Assembly (NCBI GenBank): GCA_023265535.1
Contig: JAHFTI010000274.1
Span: 1 to 6,161, forward strand
DNA length: 6,161 bases
Direction of reading: 5' to 3'
From: Opitutaceae bacterium
Lineage (GTDB): Bacteria; Verrucomicrobiota; Verrucomicrobiia; Opitutales; Opitutaceae
The notes under the pieces were generated by a model that was given only the letters and a program-made list of their open reading frames with translations, was not told the DNA's origin and made no database searches. Below are positions 1-4,598 of the stretch, piece by piece; the stretch's first letter is position 1; the number at the start of each line of letters is the position of its first letter. Both the position numbers and the translations under genes were made by a program.

Positions 1-966
1 GGCGGGGGCGTCCTCGCGGTAGTCGACCGGGGCGAAGGCGAGCTCGTTGAGCCAGGGCGTCAGGTTGCCGTCGGCCGTGACGTAGCCGCCCGCCTGGCTG
101 GTCCCCATGGAGATGCCGAGCACCGAGCCTTCGCCGAGGCTCATCGACCCGGCGAGCGCGGTGACCTCGCCGTCGTTGGCCACCTCGAACGGGATGCCGC
201 CCCAGCGCTCGCGCAGCGTGAGGAACATGCGGCGGATATGGGCCTCGAAGGCTTCCGGGGGGACGCCTCGGAAGAGCGAGGCGACGCGGGCCTCGTTGGC
301 CACGTACACGCCTGCGGCACTCCCACCGATGGCGTCGACGCGGGGCAGGTGCGCCGCTGCGCGTTGCAGCGAGTCCTGCAGGCCCTCGATGTGGTAGGAC
401 GGGTCGGATTGGAAGTAGGGACTCCAGGCAATCTCCTCAGAATAGACGACCTGGCCGTCGATGAGGGCCGCCGCCTTGCGGTCGCTGCCGCCGAGGTCGA
501 AGCCGATGCGGCAGCCATCGAGATGGCGACCGATCGCGAGCGAGCGGGCGGGGGCGGTCGTGGGCAGCCCGGTGCCGCCGTCTAGAAGGGCAAAGGGGCG
601 GCGGTACACCTTGGCTCCCATGAACTCATGATCGAAGGAGCGCGCGCCTTCGGGGCTGTAGAGGTGCGCAAGCCCCATGGCGACCTCGGGAGCCCCGTAC
701 ACCGTGACCCGACCTCCGCCCTGCTGCCAGAGCAGGAACTTCAGGAGGCGCTCGGCGTGGCGCAGCGTGAGGGCATCCTCATTGCCCGCCGGAAGCAGCA
801 TTGTCTCGTGGAGGGAGAGGTCGCCTCCGCCGCGGTCCAGCTCGAAGACCACGCGGCGCTCGCCGGTGCTGCGCGCGACCAGGGCGTCGTAGGCGCGGCG
901 CCAGAGGACGGCGGGCAGGAAACCGGGATCGAGGGGAGGCGGAAGGCTGGCGGGGTGAATGTTCAT
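1..966 (-). CDS. ROK-family sugar kinase-like protein (3' end outside window)
   Basis: The minus strand is open without a stop from an ATG at 966 to the window edge, giving 322 residues. The nucleotide-binding fold is visible. The phosphate-1 loop is IGFDLGGSDRKAAAL (about residues 154-168). A second conserved segment is DAIGGSAAGVYV (211-222). EVANDGEVTALAG (261-273) holds the Asp of the ND motif, the usual catalytic base of ROK kinases. GISMGTSQAGG (284-294) is the phosphate-2 loop. About 150 residues precede the first loop. They show no helix-turn-helix of the NagC/Mlc type and instead look like the N-terminal domain of a large ROK subfamily (ERLLKFLLWQ, 72-81; FDHEFMGAKVYRRPF, 111-125). 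An enzyme is therefore likelier than a repressor. Where canonical ROK proteins have a zinc-ligand His (GExGH), this one reads NELAF (307-311). The substrate cannot be read from sequence; the divergent NagB partner suggests a hexose or N-acetylhexosamine. No Shine-Dalgarno precedes the ATG, and the frame stays open upstream, so the start is likely but not proven. Confidence 0.88.
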   Translation of the reverse strand, partial: MNIHPASLPPPLDPGFLPAVLWRRAYDALVARSTGERRVVFELDRGGGDLSLHETMLLPAGNEDALTLRHAERLLKFLLWQQGGGRVTVYGAPEVAMGLAHLYSPEGARSFDHEFMGAKVYRRPFALLDGGTGLPTTAPARSLAIGRHLDGCRIGFDLGGSDRKAAALIDGQVVYSEEIAWSPYFQSDPSYHIEGLQDSLQRAAAHLPRVDAIGGSAAGVYVANEARVASLFRGVPPEAFEAHIRRMFLTLRERWGGIPFEVANDGEVTALAGSMSLGEGSVLGISMGTSQAGGYVTADGNLTPWLNELAFAPVDYREDAPA

Positions 967-1041
967 GTGCGCTTTGGCAAGAGGGGGGCGGGGCGGTCGC
1001 GGGCCTGTGCCCACTGTGAGGAGTCCCTGTGTCCGGTGCGC

Positions 1042-1070
1042 ATTATAGCGTGTAAGGAGCGTGCAATGAA
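1042..1070 (-). promoter_or_regulatory. sigma70-type promoter for the ROK gene
   Basis: On the minus strand a perfect TATAAT -10 box (1047-1042) lies 17 bp from a weak -35-like TTCATT (1070-1065, 3 of 6 consensus matches). Transcription would start near 1035, leaving an untranslated leader of about 68 nt before the ATG at 966. A strong -10 with a poor -35 is typical of activator-dependent promoters, which fits the conserved module just upstream. This is motif reading only. Confidence 0.6.
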
Positions 1071-1097
1071 ATGGCACATTTGCCGAAGTATTTAACA
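1069..1097 (-). promoter_or_regulatory. Regulatory module copy A (facing the ROK gene)
   Basis: Read on the minus strand: TGTTAAAT (1097-1090), 13 bp, TGCCATTT (1076-1069). The TGCCATTT box ends on the first two bases of the -35 element and lies 21 bp from the TATAAT box. The same arrangement with identical spacing occurs inverted in front of the neighbouring nagB-like gene. The two boxes resemble each other (consensus TGYYAWWT) and start 21 bp apart, about two helical turns. This suggests two half-sites of one DNA-binding protein on one face of the helix. The regulator is not in the window. Confidence 0.6.
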
Positions 1098-1159
1098 GGA
1101 ATGACAGTCTTTCCTTTCCCGATTGGCGTGTGTACGTCCGATATCACCTGTGTTGGAAA

Positions 1160-1188
1160 TGTTAAATTCATAGTCGAAATTGCCATTT
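1160..1188 (+). promoter_or_regulatory. Regulatory module copy B (facing the nagB-like gene)
   Basis: Read on the plus strand: TGTTAAAT (1160-1167), 13 bp, TGCCATTT (1181-1188). The last two bases form the start of the -35 element TTGAGA, and the box lies 21 bp from the -10 box TATCAT. Both 8-mers and all spacings match copy A exactly, and 6 of the 13 intervening positions also match. It is probably an operator or activator site shared by the two divergent genes. Confidence 0.6.
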
Positions 1189-1215
1189 GAGAACAGGCGG
1201 CTGTGGGGCTATCAT
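1187..1215 (+). promoter_or_regulatory. sigma70-type promoter for the nagB-like gene
   Basis: The -35 box TTGAGA (1187-1192) and the -10 box TATCAT (1210-1215) each match consensus at 5 of 6 bases and are separated by an optimal 17 bp. Transcription would begin near 1222, only about 13 nt before the ATG at 1235. This placement argues against any start codon upstream of 1222. Confidence 0.65.
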
Positions 1216-1234
1216 GTGTGCGTCACCACTCCCC

Positions 1235-3157
1235 ATGAACACCCTCCGATCCGAGTCTCAGCAGCGCGAGCGAATCCCCACCGAGATTCATGACAGTTCC
1301 GAGTCGGCTTCCCGCGAATTGGCGGCCTACATCGCGGGCCGCATCAGGCAGCGCGCCGCCGAAGGCCGCAGCTTCGTGCTGGGCCTGGCGACGGGCTCCA
1401 CGCCGGTGCGGCTTTACCGCGAGCTGGTGAGGCTGCATCGCGAGGAAGGGCTGAGTTTCTCCAACGTCATCACCTTCAACCTCGACGAGTACCACGGCCT
1501 CGGGCGCACGCACCCCGAGAGCTACTGGCGCTTCATGCATGAGCAGCTTTTCAACCACATCGACGTGCCGGCCGACCAGGTCAACATCCCGGACGGCCTG
1601 GTGGCGCGTGGAGATGTCTTTGCCTGGTGTCGCGCTTACGAGGAGCGCATCGCCGCCGCCGGGGGCATTGACCTCCAGGTCCTCGGCATCGGTCGCACCG
1701 GCCATATTGGTTTCAATGAGCCCGGCTCGGGACGCGACTCACGCACGCGCATCGTGACCCTGGATGCCCTTACGCGCCGCGATGCCGCCCGCGACTTCCT
1801 GGGCGAGTCCAATGTGCCGCGCTACGCCATCACCATGGGCGTGGGCACGATCCTCGATGCTCGCGAGCTCGTGATGCTGGCCTGGGGCGAGGCCAAGGCG
1901 GAGGTGACCGCGCTGGCTGTGGAGGGGCCGGTCAGCGACAGCCTGCCCGCGAGCTTCCTGCAGCTACACGCCAAGGTGCGGGTCCTCGTGGATCGTGCCG
2001 CGGCCTCGGGGCTCACGCGTTTGCGCACGCCCTGGCTCGTGGGGCCGGTCGAGTGGACACCTGCGCTCGCGCGCCGTTCGGTGACCTGGCTTTCGCAGGT
2101 CACGGGGCGTCCGCTGCTCAAGCTGCTCGATTCGCACTACGGCGAGCACGGCATGGCGGAACTGCTCACGGAGCAGGGTCCCGCCTACCACCTCAACATC
2201 CGTATCTTCAACGAAACGCAGCACACGATCACCGGCTGGCCGGGCGGCAAGCCCAATGCCGACGATACGCACCGGCCTGAGCGCGCCCTGCCGCATCCGA
2301 AGCGGGTGCTGGTCCTTGCTCCGGAGCCCTCGGACGAGATGCTCGGCATGGGAGGCACCATTGCGCGTCTCGCGTCCCAGGGGCACCAGGTGAGTGTGGT
2401 GTACATGAGTTCCGGCAACCTGGCGGTGCCCGACACGGAGGCGGCGGCCGCCGCGGAGCTGCTGATGAGTTTCAGCGAGAAGGATGGACCCGCCCAATAT
2501 GCGCGCACGCGTGCGGTGTGGCAGAAGCTCATGGCGCAGGACGGTGAGGAGGGGGCTGCGCCTGCGGCTGCGAACGAGCAGGAATTGCGCCGCCTCAAGG
2601 GTCTGATTCGCAGGGGCGAGGCGCGATCGGCGTTGCGCACGCTGGGGCTTCCCACCGAGGCGGCCACGTTCCTCGGCCTGCCCTTTTATGAGAAGGGCCG
2701 TTACCGCCAGTTCCGACCCGGGTTGGAGGACTTTGAGATGCTCCGTGCCCTGCTGGTCAGGCATCAGCCGCATCAGGTCTTCGTGACGGGTGCGGACCAG
2801 GACCCGTCAAGTCTGGGGGCCCTGTGCTTCGACCTGTTCCGCAAGGTGCTCGCTGACCTGAAGGGCGAGGCCTGGCTGGAGCAGTGCCGAGTGTGGCTTT
2901 ATCGCACTCCCGACAAACGTTGGGCGCCTCATGAGATCGACATGGCCGTGCCGCTCAGTCCCGACCAGCTGGCGCAGAAGGTGCAGGCCATCTACCAGCA
3001 TCGCAGCCAGCGCAGCCAAAGCCCGAGTCGCGGCGAGTTGCACTCGGAGGAGTGGCTGCAGGCCGAGCAGGCGGCGCGCGAATTGGCGAAGGCCTATGAC
3101 GCGCTGGGGCTTGCCGAGTATGAGGCGATCGAGGCGTTCAGTCGGTGGAAGGGATGA
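1235..3157 (+). CDS. nagB: NagB-type glucosamine-6-phosphate deaminase domain fused to a degenerate PIG-L domain
   Basis: The protein has 640 residues from the ATG at 1235. Upstream in-frame starts (TTG 1187, ATG 1214) sit inside the promoter. Residues ~20-262 are a cytoplasmic NagB domain, a family that converts GlcN-6-P to Fru-6-P and ammonia. It shows the phosphate loop LGLATGSTP (49-57), TFNLDEY (80-86; D84 matches catalytic Asp72 of E. coli NagB) and GIGRTGHIGFNEP (151-163; H157 and E162 match His143 and Glu148). T155 stands where E. coli has Asp141, and V174 where it has allosteric Lys160. After a conserved linker (TPWLVGP, 265-271; GWPGGKPNADD, 334-344) comes a PIG-L/LmbE-like domain (~356-590). 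Its zinc motif, normally PHPDDx, reads PEPSDE (363-368), and the distal DPHGTH-type motif reads DPSSLG (523-528). The rest of the fold is well kept, including HEIDMAVPLSP (566-576). E. coli NagB has 266 residues, so the fusion is more than twice that length. The fusion architecture is known from Bacteroidetes and Verrucomicrobia, and a deacetylase-deaminase pairing is the usual interpretation. Here the second half is probably inactive. The gene is divergent from the ROK gene, and no Shine-Dalgarno is visible. Confidence 0.9.
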   Translation: MNTLRSESQQRERIPTEIHDSSESASRELAAYIAGRIRQRAAEGRSFVLGLATGSTPVRLYRELVRLHREEGLSFSNVITFNLDEYHGLGRTHPESYWRFMHEQLFNHIDVPADQVNIPDGLVARGDVFAWCRAYEERIAAAGGIDLQVLGIGRTGHIGFNEPGSGRDSRTRIVTLDALTRRDAARDFLGESNVPRYAITMGVGTILDARELVMLAWGEAKAEVTALAVEGPVSDSLPASFLQLHAKVRVLVDRAAASGLTRLRTPWLVGPVEWTPALARRSVTWLSQVTGRPLLKLLDSHYGEHGMAELLTEQGPAYHLNIRIFNETQHTITGWPGGKPNADDTHRPERALPHPKRVLVLAPEPSDEMLGMGGTIARLASQGHQVSVVYMSSGNLAVPDTEAAAAAELLMSFSEKDGPAQYARTRAVWQKLMAQDGEEGAAPAAANEQELRRLKGLIRRGEARSALRTLGLPTEAATFLGLPFYEKGRYRQFRPGLEDFEMLRALLVRHQPHQVFVTGADQDPSSLGALCFDLFRKVLADLKGEAWLEQCRVWLYRTPDKRWAPHEIDMAVPLSPDQLAQKVQAIYQHRSQRSQSPSRGELHSEEWLQAEQAARELAKAYDALGLAEYEAIEAFSRWKG

Positions 3158-3392
3158 GCGTGGATGTCGGAGTCCGGATACCGGGGGGCAGGGTTGGGGC
3201 AGCGCAGCGAGAGTGCAGTGGGGCTGGGTGCCTCACGATGCGCACTCCACCTCGGTGAATCGGGTGCTTTGGCTTCCTTGCACCTTCCTTTCTGGGCCGA
3301 GGTTGCCTCGTGAGGAGGGGCGTTCCCGAACTGTCATACGCGGTTTGGTTTGAGGGCAAGGGGGCGTGCGGGCACCCTGAAATTCCCCCTCC
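3158..3392. other. Intergenic spacer, no confident signal
   Basis: These 235 bp separate the nagB-like stop from the GH43-like start. I see only short, weak inverted repeats (for example GGTGC and GCACC around 3260-3290), no run of T after a stem, and no paired -35/-10 boxes at good spacing. The bases just before the 3393 ATG are C-rich with no Shine-Dalgarno. The downstream gene may be transcribed by read-through or from a promoter I cannot recognise. Confidence 0.5.
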
Positions 3393-4598
3393 ATGAAAGC
3401 CCTCCCCCGTCTCCTGGTGCTCGCCCTTGGTCTCTCGAGTGTCGCCACTGGCCTGCTTTGCGCCGCCGGTCCTGCGCCCAAGCCCCTTTATCGCGATCCC
3501 GTCTATGATGGCGCGGCCGACACGGTGCTGACCTGGGATGCCGGCGCGAAGCAATGGCTGATGTTTTACACGAACCGGCGTGCCAATGTGCCTGGCCTTT
3601 CCGGAGTGGCCTGGGTGCATGGGACTCCCATCGGCATCGCCGCCTCCACCGATGGAGGCAACACCTGGACGCCTGCGGGCAATGCGAAGATCGAAATTCC
3701 GGAGGAGATCTGCGGCAGGGAGCCCACTTATTGGGCGCCCGAGGTGATCGCCGGCGAGAACGGCGTGCACCACATGATCCTGACCGTCGTGCCGGGCATT
3801 TTCGAGGACTGGAAACACCCGCGCACGCTGGTTCATCTCACCAGCCGGGACCTGCGCACCTGGTCAAACGCCAAGGTGCTGCGCCTGAGTGGGGACCGCC
3901 TCATCGACGCCTGCCTGTTGCGCCTCGACGACGGCACCTGGCGCCTGTGGTACAACAACGAGCGCGACGGCAAATCGATCTATTACGCCGACAGCAAGGA
4001 CCTCGAAACCTGGGTCGAGGGAGGCAAGGTGGTGGCCGACCAAGCGGGCGAGGGCCCGAAGGTCTTCCGCTGGAAGGGCAGCTATTGGATGATCACCGAC
4101 GTGTGGCGCGGCCTCGCCGTGTACCGTTCCGATGACGCCCTGAAATGGACCCGTCAGGCGGGGGGCAACCTTGTGGAGCAGCCCGGCAAGGGCACCGACG
4201 ACGGCGTCGTGGGACGCCATGCCGATGTGGTCCTCAACGGTGACCGCGCCTTCCTCTTTTATTTCACGCATCCCGGCCATGTCCTCCCCAAGGCCACGCG
4301 TCCTGCGCTCGAGGACCGCCGCAGCAGCATCCAGGTGGCGGAGTTGAAATTCGCCGATGGCAAGCTCAGCTGCGACCGTGATGCGGAGCTGAGGGTGGAG
4401 CTGGGGAGCGGACAGGGTCAGGGGCAGGGACAGGGGCAGGGCCGCGACCCGGCCATAAGACGTCAGTGCTTGACTCTTGACCCGGCACGCCGGGTCAAGA
4501 GTCAAGCACTGACGTCTTGTTCGGACGGGCGTCTTCTCCGACACATCTCTTGTCTGCCTAGGGAATCCTCAGCTCAGCGGCCTGGTGCCGTGGGTTGA
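3393..4598 (+). CDS. Secreted GH43-like glycosidase (five-bladed beta-propeller) with aberrant C-terminal tail
   Basis: The 401-residue frame begins with a Sec signal peptide: K2 and R6, a hydrophobic core ~7-23, and likely cleavage after A24 or A25. Propeller repeats typical of GH43/GH32-like enzymes follow: YRDPVYDGAADT (33-44), DGGNTW (87-92), YWAPEVI (113-119), SRDLRTW (151-157), DDGTWRLWYNN (179-189), SKDLETW (201-207) and SDDALKW (246-252). Candidate catalytic residues in the GH43 pattern are an N-terminal Asp (D37 or D43), D172 in LIDA, and E220 in GEGPKVF, which resembles the family EGP motif around the acid Glu. The substrate is unknown; GH43 members attack arabinose- or xylose-containing and related glycans outside the cytoplasm. 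The recognisable family sequence ends near SSIQVAELKFADGKLSCDRD (311-330). After residue ~339 the frame passes through (GQ)n from a hexamer repeat, then a 30-bp inverted repeat, and stops at 4596-4598, 41 bp inside the convergent cytochrome gene. The last ~60 residues are probably not an ancestral part of the enzyme. An inactive carbohydrate-binding propeller is the main alternative. Confidence 0.82.
   Translation: MKALPRLLVLALGLSSVATGLLCAAGPAPKPLYRDPVYDGAADTVLTWDAGAKQWLMFYTNRRANVPGLSGVAWVHGTPIGIAASTDGGNTWTPAGNAKIEIPEEICGREPTYWAPEVIAGENGVHHMILTVVPGIFEDWKHPRTLVHLTSRDLRTWSNAKVLRLSGDRLIDACLLRLDDGTWRLWYNNERDGKSIYYADSKDLETWVEGGKVVADQAGEGPKVFRWKGSYWMITDVWRGLAVYRSDDALKWTRQAGGNLVEQPGKGTDDGVVGRHADVVLNGDRAFLFYFTHPGHVLPKATRPALEDRRSSIQVAELKFADGKLSCDRDAELRVELGSGQGQGQGQGQGRDPAIRRQCLTLDPARRVKSQALTSCSDGRLLRHISCLPRESSAQRPGAVG
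4412..4441 (+). repeat. Tandem hexamer repeat NCAGGG x5
   Basis: Five consecutive 6-bp units (ACAGGG, TCAGGG, GCAGGG, ACAGGG, GCAGGG) lie within the 3' end of the GH43-like frame. They encode alternating Gln-Gly at residues 341-350. The unit length keeps the frame, so copy number could change by slippage without a frameshift. They sit exactly where the recognisable glycosidase sequence ends. Confidence 0.85.
4457..4518. repeat. Perfect 30-bp inverted repeat (long hairpin / palindromic element)
   Basis: The left arm 4457-4486 and right arm 4489-4518 are exact reverse complements over all 30 bases, with only AC (4487-4488) between them. Each arm contains a doubled CTTGAC motif (GCTTGACTCTTGACCC). 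The element lies between the convergent GH43-like and cytochrome genes, inside the C-terminal tail of the former. It would form a very stable RNA hairpin from either strand and could block converging transcription. However, no U-tract follows on either side, so it is not a textbook intrinsic terminator. Its perfection suggests a recently arrived dispersed palindrome (REP- or MITE-like) or strong selection. No flanking target duplication is visible. Confidence 0.92.

Noticed and set aside
1061..1077. Dyad GTGC-N9-GCAC as an independent operator
   Set aside because: It is imperfect inside and overlaps the better-supported direct-repeat module, with no counterpart at the other promoter.
628..1095. 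Plus-strand frame opposite the ROK gene
   Set aside because: The minus strand carries unmistakable ROK motifs through this region, and the plus-strand product has no recognisable features.
1187..1234. An extended N-terminus for the nagB-like protein from the in-frame TTG at 1187 or ATG at 1214
   Set aside because: These codons coincide with the -35 and -10 boxes of a good promoter, and the extra residues do not resemble NagB sequence.
1964..2773. Long minus-strand open frame opposite the nagB-like gene (also 1223-1705, 2185-2667 and 3138-3836)
   Set aside because: No recognisable domain; they mirror a clear gene in high-GC DNA where stops are rare.
3332..3339. TGTCATAC upstream of the GH43-like gene as a third copy of the regulatory half-site
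   Set aside because: It fits TGYYAWWT at 7 of 8 positions but has no partner 21 bp away and no positioned -10 box.
3453..3470. Lipoprotein signal (LLC) in the GH43-like leader
   Set aside because: The residue before Cys23 is Leu rather than Gly, Ala or Ser, so the lipobox is not satisfied; a standard Sec signal is more likely.
4457..4518. Calling the palindrome a classical intrinsic terminator or a MITE
   Set aside because: No U-tract follows the stem on either strand and no target-site duplication flanks it, so only an inverted repeat is claimed.
3864..4544. Minus-strand frame that encodes nearly the same peptide (RRQCLTLDPA..) as the plus strand at the palindrome
   Set aside because: An inverted repeat read in the symmetric codon phase must give the same peptide on both strands; it is not evidence of a gene.
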